A stretch of DNA of 64,000 bases from Talinum fruticosum (Eukaryota; Streptophyta; Magnoliopsida; Caryophyllales; Talinaceae). A model generated the notes under the pieces. That model had not been told where the DNA came from and made no database searches. It saw only the letters and a program-made list of their open reading frames with translations. Shown piece by piece: positions 22,563 to 34,359 of the stretch (its first letter is position 1; every line of letters begins with the position of its first letter). The stretch lies in assembly GCA_021018815.1 (NCBI GenBank), contig JAITYX010000063.1, positions 3,640,501 to 3,704,500 of the forward strand, read 5' to 3'. A program made the position numbers and the translations under genes.

Positions 22563-24840
22563 ATTGAATTGCACAAACCATCACAAAGTTTATACATTAT
22601 ATACTTAAACTTATATAGTACAAAAGTCTCTATGTTTGTTAACACATAATCCAAAATACATTAACATCAAAATCGAACATGCAAGTCACTCGCTCGATGC
22701 CAGCCTTTTAGGATTCTGTTTCCTCTGTTTCCTTCTCCTCATGCAGTTCCTGTTTAAATACGAGTTGCTTTTCTTTCCCTAAAAGAGTTTAAAACATAAA
22801 AGATAAAACATAAAACATAAAACATAAAATGAGCGAGTTGGCTCAATACGTTACCCTTGTACTTGTAAAATAATTTCGAAGAGTCGGTGAGAACGCGCGC
22901 GATTTTAAATTCATTTAAAACTCAAACAATTAAGCAAACTGCACAGTTTGTAAACTTCTCAATTTTATTTTCAACTTCTTAAATGTTTTAGTTTCCGGCC
23001 ATCACTAAGGCCCCAATTTACATACATTTGCAACCATGGCTTCGATTAAACGATTCGGTTAAAGTTCTCGTTTGTCAAGAAGGCCCAATACGTGGCCTCG
23101 ATTAACAATTTGATTAAAGTTCCCGATTACGGGAAGGGCCCAATACGATTAATTCCGCTAGCGAGACATTTATAAACGATTAACGATTAACGATTAACGA
23201 TTAATGGTTAACAATTAACGATTAACGGTTAACGATTACTTGGGTCCTAAAGAGTTATAGGCTGAAATAAAAACAAACACGGTAACGTTTTACAAAACAA
23301 TTAAAGTTTAACTATTTGGGAAAGATACAAGCAATAACGTACCTCGGCCGATCGTTTGCTTTTCATTTCTATTTTCTTTCCTTCTCTCGAATAGTCGTTC
23401 CTATTGAATTTCTGTTTTCAACATAAATTTAATATTTGCATTAATAAACTTATTAGCCCTTTTTGTACTTATGTACTTTACATTTTGACCAATTCAATTG
23501 TCTAAACAACTAACGGGTTTAAAGCTCCAATTTCCTTCTTAAATCAATTCTCTCCAAAACTGTTACACTTTTAATTATATATACCTCCTAACCACCGACT
23601 CATTTATCATCTTCTTCTTAATTGCAAATTTCAACTTCACAAAAACCACTTCCAATTTCAATAAAACCTCCGGATAAGTTTTCATCCATTTTTTTCAAAG
23701 ATTAACCTAACCCAATTTGATTAATTGACTTCCCTAGAGTAGTCCTATAACTTAAACAATTTTCACACACCCAATCAATCCATTCATGCTCGTATAGAAA
23801 ATCTAACAAGCATATTCACAATTATAAATATCCCAAATTTATCTCCAATACCAATTTAACACATAACAAACCCAAAAATCCAATTTCACATATATCGCCA
23901 TATTTCACTACTCTCTAAGGTTCATCCAATTGCACCAAAACCAAACAATTCATTCATAATCATATAAAAATCAAACAAGCACATTTACAATTATAAACAA
24001 ACCCCCAATTAATTTCCACTTCCATATGAACACATAATAATCCCTAAATCCAATTTCATTTTCTCACACAATTCCTTCAATTCCACCATAACCAATTCAC
24101 AATTCACATATACTTGCCTAATTATTCAATAACGACATAAATTCGTGATTAAATTTGCTTAGAAATTAAGGATTGGAACTATACCTCAAATTGTGTTAGA
24201 GGTGAAATTGGATGGTGGTGGCGGTGGTGGAGTCCCGGCGGCTCAAACAGCGGCGTGTCTGTGTTGGTTGGCGGCGTCGAGCACTGCAGAAACTAGGGGA
24301 CAGCGACGGCAGCCGGTCCGACGGCGACAGAGGCAGCAGGGCCTATACTGCCTTGCTTGACACGAACAAAGAGAAAAAGGGGAAGAAAAAGGCGATGGCG
24401 GCAGCAGGGAAGGGAAGGGGAAGGGCGGCAACAGCCAGACGCCGGCGGCTGGGTCAAACGGGCTGGCGAAGCTCGGCCGGTGGTGGCAAGCAAATGGCGG
24501 CAGTGAGGGGATGGGAAGGAGGAGAAGTGAGGGAGATGGAAGATGAAGTTTGTTAGCTTGTTTTGTAAGACCCAATTCATCGATAAACTCCCGAGACTTC
24601 CAGCATCCCCTCCTCTCTTTTTTTTCATTTACTTATTATTTAATTATAAATAAACCGTGTTTCGAGACACAATTTTACATTATTCGAAATGTGAATTGTA
24701 AAAGTTACCCATTATTATTTTCAATTAACACATTTTATTTCGATTGTATATTTTGCACGGCTCACTGCTCTTAAACAATATTAATACGATAAAATACAAA
24801 TTTAAAATAATTACTTACGATTAACTTTCGTGGTGTTACA
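22337..24840 (-). repeat. 5' LTR of nested gypsy element
   Basis: Matches 15385-17836. Its inner terminus is CG instead of TG on the plus strand, a single decay mutation. The TA microsatellite (22490-22559) is much longer than in the other LTR. The GC-rich block lies at about 24205-24540. Confidence 0.92.
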
Positions 24841-25536
24841 AAGAAGGTAGCCCACATGATTTTTGTAGGCGTGTCCTTTAGGTAAGCATAAAATAGGCCA
24901 ACGGAGGGGATGTAACTTCCAAAGGTACCTAGAGACACAATATTGTCAACCACATCCCCCTCAAGCATGCTAGATGAGTAATTCACATTACCCACATCTA
25001 AATCGGAATCACAAAATCGCATAGGTAGTAGGCTCAAAAAATGATACTTGAAGGAAGGGGAGGGTAGTGAAGAAATAGGGAAATGGGGATCAAAGTAAGT
25101 GGGTCGGGGACATATGATCATCAACATCAAGACTAGTAGGTGGCGTCTCAACCACAACCACCTCACATGACTCCCTAAATAAGTCTCCAGATTAAGCACC
25201 TCATCCGAAGCATCTTCTAATTCACATAAAAGAGGGGTATGATCGGGATTACAAAGGTATTGGATGTAAGATCTAGCATGATAAGCACAAGGGTTTGGGT
25301 ATGAAAATCCAGAATCGAGTACAAGCCTTTTCAAATTCACAAGTATCCTAAGCAATCCATTCAAGTAAATGCCAAGCTTCATCAATACTTTTTACACAAA
25401 AATTCCAATACTCTAAAAGAGCACGTGTTTCACTATTCACACCCTCATATACAACATTCAATACTTCCCATTTCTCCAAATAGAGCAAGAAGAGCATTAA
25501 GTCGATCAAAGTACGGATAAAACAATTTGTGCTCAT
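24841..25536 (-). pseudogene. 5' half of outer-element gag-like ORF
   Basis: Minus strand. 25536-25351 reads LLYLEKWEVLNVVYEGVNSE, then SIDEAWHLLEWIA and a stop. The frame then shifts and runs from 25385 into the nested element's edge: FSYPNPCAYHARSYIQYLCN ... GSYIPSVGLFYAYLKDTPTK. The EAW..LEWIA segment resembles the end of the gag capsid region in Athila relatives. The remainder is an acidic, Ser/Pro-rich region without a domain I can name. The last part on this side ends KIMWATFF and continues at 15384 leftwards. Confidence 0.65.
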
Positions 25537-25657
25537 ACTCGCGAATAATGGTAAGTAGACATGTTTTAATTTTTTTGATTTTGTAATTTTTTGGATTTTT
25601 CAATTGAATGCCTAGTCTAGAATGCTCAAGTAAGCTTCAATATTGAAACGAAACAAC

Positions 25658-25675
25658 TCCCCGATAAGGCCGCCA
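25658..25675 (-). promoter_or_regulatory. Primer-binding site of outer element, degenerate tRNA-Asp type
   Basis: The minus strand matches 14 of 18 bases of the tRNA-Asp primer site (TGGCGCCGTTGCCGGGGA), including the first five and the last six. It lies six bases inside the LTR. Confidence 0.75.
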
Positions 25676-25681
25676 AAAACT

Positions 25682-27089
25682 TGTTGGAAAGAATTTAATC
25701 TTAAAATTTATTACCACAAGTACACGGCATAGTTGTAGCTAGCCTAGCAAGCATGGGTCGTGTCCATAGAGAGTTGTCTTTAAAATATCAAAGCTATCTT
25801 AAACTATATATCTAGGCGAATCAACGGAGCTGAGAGATATGATGACTAATATAATCCTAGGAAGCAATAAAAGAACGTTCGGGTTGTGATTTTACCACTT
25901 AATAAACTAACTAATCAAGACAAGTCTAAACCTAACCAATTCTATGCAAGCATTTAGGAATGGCTGGTTGCATCATCAAAGGCCAATCAAGCCACACTTT
26001 CGAGGGTCATGAGCTAATCTAGTTGTTTTAACCACCTACTTTCGTGGGGTTAGCCCAATTAGACTATAAGAGTAGTAACCTATGGACCTAGCAAGGATTC
26101 GGGGCTATTTTCACACCAAAATCCCGACTATCCTCTTTACCCATGCCGAGTAAATTGGCTCCACCTTTCAAGTGATAGACCAATCACAAAAAATCAAGAT
26201 GAAAATCTCTTTCGGGCATTTCATCGAACATGTGATGGGCATGAGAAACAATCCCAAATAACAAGCATAAACTACTTGGGTTAAGGCTTAAACGAGATTA
26301 ATTAGCCGTTAAGAAGGCTAATCACAACCAAAGCAATCAACTTTAACAACTAATTGACATAAAAGCATGAAACAAAAATAAAAACTACACTAAAGAACAA
26401 ACTAACACAAACCGACTTGAACAAGAATATAAACTAGATAATTAAACTCAAGCATGAAAACAAGTAATAAATCTAACTATAATTAACATCTAGACTAATA
26501 AAAATTGAATCTTGAAATTAAATTGAACAATCAAAGTATAAATTAGAAGTAAGGAAGAAGGGAGAAAGAGAAAGTTTATGCTTGAATTGAAATTGAAGGT
26601 GTGAATCCAAAATCTTGTACAAATCTCTACACTAATATTCCCCTAATGGGGTTTTATTTGGCTAATCAAGAACCCTAAGAGGTCCCAAAAATCCCTAAAA
26701 ATCGAGCTCCCTTAAATTAGAGCCAAAACTGTCCTTTTATAACCTCGTAAAACCGAGAAAAATCGAATCGGGAAGTTGTACGGCCGTGCATGTTATGCAT
26801 GGGTACCGTGCAAGTTTCGAAAGTTTCGGTCAGGTCGCACAACTGTGCAAGTTTTGCACTAGTACCAGTGCGACTTCGCACAACTATGTAGAAGTTGCAC
26901 TACCGCTTGTGCACACCATTATTTTCCTCGTTTTGCTTCCTTTTTGGCTCAAATTTTTTGCTATTGTCTCAATTTGATTTATTACCTATAAAAGTAAGAA
27001 AAACAAGTAAAAATCCTAAAATTATATTATTTTACAAGTCAAAAACTAAGTAAATAAGGATATAAATGACGTAATATTTGGACCGAACA
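25682..27089 (-). repeat. 5' LTR of the non-autonomous Athila-related element
   Basis: Pairs with 11734-13139. Plus strand TGTTGGAAAG...GACCGAACA, followed at once by the CCTAG target duplication. Contains the dyad array at 26778-26912. Confidence 0.92.
26778..26912. repeat. GCAC/GTGC dyad array, 5' LTR copy
   Basis: Counterpart of 12827-12962, at 178-312 bases from the minus-strand LTR start (U3). The first dyad has decayed to GTACGGCCGTGC; the next are GCACAACTGTGC and GCACAACTATGTAG, with GCACTAGTACCAGTGC as a well-preserved second-type dyad. Confidence 0.75.
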
Positions 27090-27094
27090 CCTAG

Positions 27095-27463
27095 ACCCGA
27101 GTCCTGGACCTTGTTTGAACCAGGTTCTAAAATTTAAAACCAGTCTTGGAACCAGTTCAATCGGGTCCTCAATGTTTGGAACCGATCACGAGAACCAGTG
27201 GGAACCAGGTGCATGACCGGGTACCCGTTGTATCACAACAGTTTCGACTTGTTTTTTATCCTTTTTTTTTCCTTATGATTATCCAATATTTCTAATTTTC
27301 TACCCTATGACTATTCAATATTTTTAATGTTTTTGGCTAAATAGGGCAGTAGTAAGTTGAGAGCGAGGGACGAGAGAGACTTAAGAAGTGAGAATAATGA
27401 GGACTAAGGAGTATGACTGAGGGAGCTGGAAAATTAAAATCACATAATAAGGTTTTCTCTAAG

Positions 27464-27539
<76 letters not shown>

Positions 27540-27925
27540 TGTATTCAAGTAATCCAGTCCCGAACCCAGTCCCAGTGGATCCTGAAAATTGGAACCTGTC
27601 CCTAACCTCCTACTTTTACCGGGTCCTTGTCCGAACCCACTGGGTTCAAACCAGGTCCAAGTGTAGGATCAGGTACATAGTTTTTCTGCTCATTTTTAGC
27701 CAAATTTCTTGCAAATGTAAAACAATATTAATTAGGAAAAAACATGAAATAGCCTGAACCCGTTGAGGACCAGGGGACCTCCAAACTCCAGGTCTGGGTG
27801 TTAGTCCAAATTTCATAGACTCGATAGGTCCGGATCAGTTCTAGATCAAAATCCATAAAAAATAAATGGTTCCGGATCTAGGTGGACCTGATCTAAACCG
27901 GACCCATTTTTATCCTTAGTTTTGT
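27095..27925. repeat. GGAACC/GGTCC-rich repeat island with TA microsatellite
   Basis: Many short copies of GAACCAGT, GGGTCC and CCGGATC in both orientations flank a pure TA tract (27466-27538). The right edge reads CCGGACCCATTTTTATCCTTAG, which on the minus strand has the look of a hAT-type terminus (CTAAGGATAAAAATGGGTCC). No matching left terminus or 8-bp duplication was found, so this is a probable hAT-like remnant only. Confidence 0.45.
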
Positions 27926-27945
27926 GAAGAGCAATTATTGGAAGA

Positions 27946-28344
27946 TTGTCCACTACGTATATGCTGCAGATAATGAAAATTAACTCTGATATTATTTGTT
28001 CTCTTTGTAAGTCCCCGGATGAGAATCATGCTAACTTCTTCTTTGATTTCCCTTATAACCAATATGTTCTGGAAAAAGTCTGTGTGTGGCTTCAAATTTC
28101 TGCACCTTACACTCAGCTACATATTGATAAAATGGACTGCTCAGCACTCTCATCTCAGATGAAGGAGAAGATGTTTCCGTATTGGTCTGCAGTTACATAC
28201 AGTTTTTGGAATGAAAGAAATCAAAGGATATTCACTGGCAGTGGCAAGCACACACAAGCTGATGATAATATATATAAATATTTTGTTAAAAGAATTATTA
28301 TACCAAACTTTAATGGACCCATAAGCAAATTTTTCTCAATTTGA
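27946..28344 (+). pseudogene. LINE ORF2 C-terminal fragment (zf-RVT)
   Basis: Open for about 132 codons. CSLCKSPDENHANFFFDFPY is the zinc-binding segment found after RT in plant L1-like elements (last Cys lost to Asp/Phe). FPYWSAVTYSFWNERNQRIF is the conserved C-terminal W..RN.R.F motif. Upstream RT is absent. The related LINE at 60.2-63.0 kb has the same two motifs as LCPLCLDEKETHEHLFFACV and TYSIWMARNYRIF. Confidence 0.75.
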
Positions 28345-29030
28345 TATCATGTGAATGACTCTTTAACATATTTTCAACATAAAACATGAATTTTAGGAGG
28401 CAAATTTGTTTATTTATTTTTACGGAAAGGAGGAAAAATTGATCATAATTTAACATTAAAGAAAGCAAAAAAGGGGAAAAAACAGTTCTCTAAAAAGTTT
28501 TAAAAATCACCAAACTTATATCAAAGTGGATCGCTAAAATCACTTAACTTTAGTTTTAAGTCTGAAAAATCACCTATATGTGCTTTTGTAATGACATGTC
28601 ATTTCATGTTACTTAATGGCGCAATTCATAATTTCTTTTGTTATGAAAATTTGATTGAGTTTTTAAGTTGATATTTGACTATTTTAAATTTTAAAAAATA
28701 ATTTTTTATTGCAATCTAGAGGCTCTTCTGCAAATTTGATTTTACTGTCTAAAACAAAAAAATAGCAAAAGAAATTATTATAGGGTGGCAAAAAGTTTAA
28801 CTGATGATAACAAACCTATATTTTTCTATTTGTCTATAAATTAGAATATTAAATCTTTCAAATGATTCTTTGAATAACAACAAAATTTTTATTTTTTATT
28901 CTAATTTTTAAAATAGTCAAACTTTTTTAAAAAAAGCTCCATAAATGTAACTTTTCTTGGCAAACTTATTTGGACTGTTGTATATGAAGCTGACACACAA
29001 GTGAATTAATAAGTCTACCTCAAAGGAAGA
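28345..29030. other. AT-rich DNA, no gene seen
   Basis: A TTTTAAAAATCACCAAACTT string at about 28497 recurs in inverted orientation near 37175, suggesting a shared short repeat family. Nothing else can be supported. Confidence 0.4.
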
Positions 29031-29412
29031 TATTTCTGGGATTACAGACCACCACATGGATTGAGTTGGTAAGGGAATAGGATCAATAAACTATAAAGGA
29101 GATTCTTAGAAGCCTGCTCAGGGGATAAATGGTTGATGAATTCAAAGCAAAAATACACCATACAATCAGGATAATCTTGGCTGATTGGGAAACAAGTCTG
29201 GTCTCCCATTGTTGCTGGTTCAAAATACGCTACTGACAAAGGTAAGACTACGACATCTGGGGATTCAGATTGGAGATACAAAATACAATGTTTATGACAC
29301 AGGAACATATTCTTTTGTTCACATCTTATTCCAAGCTATAGCAGGTAATTGAAAAAGGAGATCTGCATTGGATTGGAACTGATTGGATCACTCAAGCAAC
29401 GAAGTATAGAGA
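29031..29412 (+). pseudogene. LINE ORF2 fragment, left part (split by copia array)
   Basis: The plus strand read across frame breaks gives WLMNSKQKYTIQSG, SWLIGKQVWSPIVAGSKYAT and, next to the junction, WITQATKYR. This matches the layout of plant LINE ORF2 between RT and the zf-RVT motif (compare GSYTISSGYRWLMGAP in the LINE at 62.3 kb). The reading resumes at 36617 on the far side of the copia array. Confidence 0.5.
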
Positions 29413-29930
29413 TGTTAGGAATTGGGGTTCACAACAATGAAACTTAGGACAAAAGAAAATAAAAGAAGATTTGAGACACAAGATTTTAACGTGAAAACCC
29501 CAAATCCGGAAAAACCACGAAACCGATGCACTAGAATTTGAGTAATTTACAAAGATTTTCCCTCAAGCACTCATTTGCTTCACTTTACAATGCACTACTC
29601 ACTTGCCTACAACAATGGAGGGTAACACTGATTATATAGCCATAACAAGTTAAACTACATTTACAAGCCTTAAACCAAGCATTTAGAGGCCTTAAACACG
29701 CATTAACTCACAAGAAACCGACACAAAACAGCCAAAATCAAAGTACCGGGAGCTAAACGAGCTGTGTCGGCGGAAACGGGCAGCCCAAGTTGGTTGCTGC
29801 CCGGACACGCTTTTTCCTTTTGTCTCGAAACGCTCCGTGCTCCATGTACATGGCCTCGTACTGGTCGTTCCTTGCCCCATAACGCGATTTTCCGAGCCTA
29901 AAACATCCATTAGACTCCATAATCCCAACA
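29413..29930 (-). repeat. LTR a of tandem copia array
   Basis: Plus strand TGTTAGGAATTGGGG ... AATCCCAACA, 518 bp. The only copy with the canonical TG at its left end; it lacks the tandem GCAGCC-rich stretch that makes LTRs b and d longer. Confidence 0.9.
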
Positions 29931-31585
29931 ATCTCCGACTTGAAGACTAATGACTCACCTCCTTTGTTGCATCCATCTAGTCACCGAAACCCGCCCCTTC
30001 AACATGAGAGACCCATCAAGGCCTTGAACCGCCTCAATGTTTCGGTACCTTTACCTTGGACTAGCTCCTTCACCGAATTTCCGCTATCCAAGCCTTCAAG
30101 CCCATTTTCATCACCCGACGTGAACTCCCACTCGGATCGATCTTCATCTTGCACACTTTCACCATGCACAACCGGCTTGCCGGCGTTAGTCAATAAAACA
30201 TAATGAAGAAATAATTTAAACCTTCGGGCTTTACCTTCCATAGACAATGCCGCATTCTTCATTATCCCCGATTCTTGCAAATTTCCTTGTGGAGCACCCC
30301 ATGACTCATTTGTAGACCCAACAAACACCCTGTCATCCTCATCAACTCCCACTACAACAGAATCCACACCAAGCCCTTCATCCCGAAGACTCCCACTGGA
30401 ATTATTAACCCCGGCATCCGAGCTAAGTCACTAGCTACCATCCCTGGTATAGTATAAAGACCCGATTTTATACCCTTAGCCACTACCAATGCCCCTTAAC
30501 AATTTTCCAACCACCATTGCCAAACTTCATTAGGTATCCCGACTTATCCAATCCCGGAATGTACGTAACACCTTGCAATGTCTTAAACCCCCACTTGAGG
30601 CTTTGATCCTCACATCCCCTTGCCTAGAATGTCCAAGCTCTTCCCATTTGCTACAAAAACTTTCCAAAGTTTTCCCGCAACAAAATTGTGAAACAAGCTT
30701 CTCCTAGACTCGGAATGAAATGATGCCCGGAATCAACCACTCAAGACTCGATAGGGCTTTCCGAACTAACCACAAGTGCATCACCTACATCTTCTATGGA
30801 ATTTATAGAACTCGGTCATCAAACTTTTTAGGACAATTTTTCTTAAAATGTCCCTTATCCCCACAGCCCCAACACACAACCTCCCCGGGTTCGGGACTGT
30901 CCTCTTGCTTTGGATTTTCCCCAACCATTTTTTCCTTGTTTCTCCCTACCCCTTACATGTAATGCATTCCCTGATGACCCTAGAGTATCTCCCTTGCGAA
31001 TGCTTTCGCTCAAGATCACATCCCAAACCTCATCAAACTTTAATGCATTTGAATCCCTAGCACTACTAACTCGCAGACACTATGGTATCACATGACTCGG
31101 GTAACGAAGACAACAAGATTAAGGCCTTAATTTCATCATCAAAGTTTATACTCACCGAAGCAAGATTAGAGAAGATCATATTAAATTCATTAATATGATC
31201 CGCTACACTAGTGCTAATACCAATTTTTAAATCAAATAATCGACGCATGAGATATACCTTATTTACCGCCGAAGATTTCTCATAGAGATTGGACAACGCC
31301 TCCAACAACCCTTTCGTCGTCTTTTGTTCCATCACATTAAAAGCCACAATCCGTGATAACGTCAATCTAACCGTCCCAAGCGCTTGCCGATCAAGCAACT
31401 TCCAATCATTTTCTACCATGTCCGCGGGCTTCACTCCCGAGAGGGGTTGATGCAACTCCTTCTAGTACAATAAGTCTTCCACTTGCATTTTCCGAACGCA
31501 AAGTCCTTTCCATCGAACCTCTCAATCTTTACTTTACCGTTCTCCATTTTGTGAACTCTCAATCTAGCCTACACTCGATACCAGT
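29931..31585 (-). pseudogene. Internal region 1: copia gag (UBN2), zinc knuckle, protease part
   Basis: Minus strand. Gag starts at MENGKVKIERFDGKDFAFGK (about 31540) but shifts frame soon after. 31455-31066 holds the UBN2-type domain (TTKGLLEALSNLYEKSSAVN, KVYLMRRLFDLKIGISTSVA, DDEIKALILLSSLPESCDTI). The zinc knuckle CWGCGDKGHFKKNC is intact near 30840-30885. A degraded WVVDSG protease motif lies near 30740 and a VTYIPG..LI pre-integrase-like piece near 30570. 30367-29999 is a lineage-specific C-terminal stretch (VFVGSTNESWGAPQGNLQES). There is no integrase core and no RT. Confidence 0.8.
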
Positions 31586-32156
31586 TTTTAGGAATTAGGG
31601 TTCACAACAATGAGACTTAGGACAAAAGAAAATAAAAGAAGATTTGAAACACAAGATTTTAACATGGAAAAACCCAAACCCGGAAAAAACCACGAAACCG
31701 ATTCACTAGAATTTGAGTAATTTACAAAGATTTTCCCTCAAGCACTCACTTGCTTCACTTTGCAATACATTACTCACTTACCTACAACAATGGAGGGCAA
31801 CACTCGATTATATAGCCTTAACCAGTCAAACTACATTTACAAGCCTTAAACCAAGCATTTAGAGGCCTTAAACACGCATTAACTCGAAGAAACCGACACA
31901 AAAGGTCCAAAATCAAAGTAATCGGGAGCTAGGCAGCCGGCACGACCCGTGCCGGCCAGAACGGGCAGCCCATGCAGCCAATACAGGATATGTCGGCGAA
32001 AACGGGCAGCTCGAGTTGGCTGCTTGCCCGGACACACTTTTTCCTTTTTGTCCGAAACGCTCCGTGCTCCATGTACATGGCCTGTCCTCGTCGTTCCTTA
32101 CCCCGTAACGCGATTTTTCGAGCCTAAAACATCCATTGGACTCCATAATCCCAACA
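31586..32156 (-). repeat. LTR b of tandem copia array
   Basis: 571 bp, left end TTTTAGGAATT (TG lost), right end ATCCCAACA. Contains an extra CCGGCACGACCCGTGCCGG inverted motif near 31939-31957, absent from LTR a. Confidence 0.88.
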
Positions 32157-33834
32157 ATCTCCCACTTGGAGACTAATGACTCACCTCCTTTGTTGCATCC
32201 ATCTAGTCACCGAAACCCGGCCCCTTCAACATGAGAGACCCATCAAGGCCTTGAACCGCCTCAATGTTTCGGTACCTTTACATTGGACTAGCTTCTTCAC
32301 CGGATTTCCGCTACCCAAGCCTTCAAGCCCATTTTCATCACCCGACGTGAACTCCTACTCGGATCGATCTTCATCTTGCACACTTTCACCATGCGCAATC
32401 GGCTCGCATACGTTAGTCAATAAAACATAATGAAGAAATAATTTAAACCTTCGGGCTTGACCTTCCATGGACAACGCCGCATTCTTCATTATCCCCGATT
32501 CTTGCAAATTTCCTTGTGGAGCACCCCATGACTCATTTGTAGACCCAACAAATAACCTGTCATCCTCATCAACACCCACTACAGACAAAATCCACACCAA
32601 GTCCTTCACCCGAAGACTCCCACTGGAATTGTTAACCCCGGCATCTAAAGCTAAGTCACTACCATCCCCGGCATAGTATAAAGAGCCGGATTTTCCACCC
32701 TTAGCCACTACCAATGCCCCCTTAACAATTTTCCGACCACCATTACCAAACTTCATTAGGTATCCCGACTCATCCAATTGACTTACCGAAATCAAGTTCT
32801 TTGCTAATCCCGAATATACCTAACACCTTGTAATGTCTAAAACCCGCCACTTGAGGTTTTGATCCTCACATCCCCTTGCCTAGAATGTCTAAGCTCTTCC
32901 CATTTGCTACAAAAACTTTCCCAAGTTTTCCCGCAACAAAATTGTGAAACAAGCTTCTCCTAGACTCGGAATGAAATGATGCCCGGAATCAACCACCAAA
33001 GACTCAATAGGGCTTTCCGCACTAACCACAAGTACATCACTTACATCTTCCATGGAATATATACAACTCCGGTCATCAAACTTTTTAGGATAATTTTTCT
33101 TAAAATGTTCCTTATCCCCGCAACCCTAACAAACAACCTCCCCGAGTTTTGGGACTCGTCCCCTTGCTTTAGATTTTCCCGGCCATTTTGCCCTTGTTTC
33201 TCCCTACCCCTTACATGTAATGCACTCCCGATGACCCTAGAGTATCTCCCTTGTGAATGCTTTCGCTCAAGATCACATCCCGAACCTCATCAAACTTTAA
33301 TACATTTGAACGCCTAGCACTACTAACTCGCAGACACTATAGTATCCCATGACTCGGGTAACGAAGACAACAAGATTAAGGCCTTAATTTCATCATCAAA
33401 GTTTATACTCACCGAAGCAAGATTAGATAAGATCATATTAAACTCATTAATATGATTGTGCTAATACCAATTTTTAAATCAAATAATCGACGCATGAGAT
33501 ATACCTTATTTACCGCCGAAGATTTCTCATAGAGATTGGACAACGCCTCCAACAACCCTTTCGTCGTCTTTTGTTCCATCACATTAAAAGCCACATTCCG
33601 TGATAACGTCAATCTAACCGTCCCAAGCGCTTACCGATCAAGCAACTTCCAATCATTTTCCGCCATGTCCGCGGGCTTCACTCCTGAGAGGGGTTGATGC
33701 AACTCCTTCTAGTACAATAAGTCTTCCACTTGCATTTTCCGTAACGCAAAGTCCTTTCCATCGAACCTCTCAATCTTTACTTTACCGTTCTCCATTTTGT
33801 GAACTCTCAATCTAACCTACGCTCCGATACCAGT
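32157..33834 (-). pseudogene. Internal region 2: copia gag-protease remnant
   Basis: Same content as internal region 1. The best open part is 32795-32355 (LISVSQLDESGYLMKFGNGG ... LFVGSTNESWGAPQGNLQES), the pre-integrase start followed directly by the lineage-specific tail. The gag half (33300-33790) is more broken than in the other units: part of the ISTSVADH segment is deleted near 33457-33462. The zinc knuckle region near 33110 is damaged. Confidence 0.8.
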
Positions 33835-34359
33835 TTTTAGGAATTAGGGTTCACAACAATGAGAATTAGGACAAAAGAAAATAAAAGAAGATTTGAAACA
33901 CAAGATTTTGACACGAAAAACCCAAACCCGGAAAAAACCACGAAACCGATTCACTAGAATTTGAGTAATTTACAAAGATTTTCCTCAAGCACTCACTTGC
34001 TTCACTTTGCAATACACTACTCACTTACCTACAACAATGGAGGGCAACACCGATTATATAGCCTTAACCAGTCAAACTACATTTACAAGCCTTAAATCAA
34101 GCATTTAAAGGCCTTAACACGCATTGAAACCGACACAAAGCAACCAAAATCAAAGTACCGGGAGTCTGGGCAGCCCATGCAGCCAACACGGGCTGTGTCG
34201 GAGAAACGGGCAGCCCAAGTTGGCTACTACCCGGACACACTTTTTCCTATTTGTCCGAAACGCTCCGTGCTTGATGTACATGGCCCTTACTCGTCGTTCC
34301 TTGCCCCGTAACGCAATTTTCCGAGCCTAAAACATCCATTGGACTCCATAATCCCAATA
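33835..34359 (-). repeat. LTR c of tandem copia array
   Basis: 525 bp, left end TTTTAGG, right end changed to CCCAATA. The primer site next to it (TGGTATCGGAGC on the minus strand, near 33820-33832) is the best preserved of the array. Confidence 0.88.

Larger units (their letters stand above)
15385..24840 (-). mobile_element. Nested Ty3/gypsy element (Del/Tekay-like), degenerate
   Basis: LTRs at 15385-17836 and 22337-24840 share most of their length. The target duplication AAGAA is at 15380-15384 and exactly repeated at 24841-24845. A tRNA-iMet-type primer site (22321-22333) and polypurine tract (17837-17850) give minus orientation. The internal region carries gag, a zinc knuckle, a protease with LFDSG and scattered RT and integrase remnants. 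Long LTRs and the LFDSGxTHSFIS protease suggest a Tekay-type chromovirus; no intact chromodomain could be read, so that assignment is inferred. Confidence 0.9.
11734..27089 (-). mobile_element. Non-autonomous Athila-related LTR element, 15.4 kb with nested insertion
   Basis: LTRs at 11734-13139 and 25682-27089 (1406 and 1408 bp) both run TGTTGG...CCGAACA and differ by scattered substitutions. CCTAG at 11729-11733 is repeated exactly at 27090-27094, so the two LTRs belong to one insertion. The primer site (25658-25675, tRNA-Asp type) and polypurine tract (13140-13158) set the direction as minus. Without the nested element at 15385-24840 the internal region is only about 3.1 kb. It holds a single gag-like ORF and no protease, RT or integrase, so it must borrow enzymes from an autonomous relative. 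Confidence 0.92.

Noticed and set aside
27337..27757. ORFs with long IYIYIY runs (also 22469-22654, 43756-43977, 59288-59473)
   Set aside because: They are translations of TA microsatellites and have no other content.
28345..29030. Host exon between the LINE fragments
   Set aside because: No frame with coding character and no splice context.
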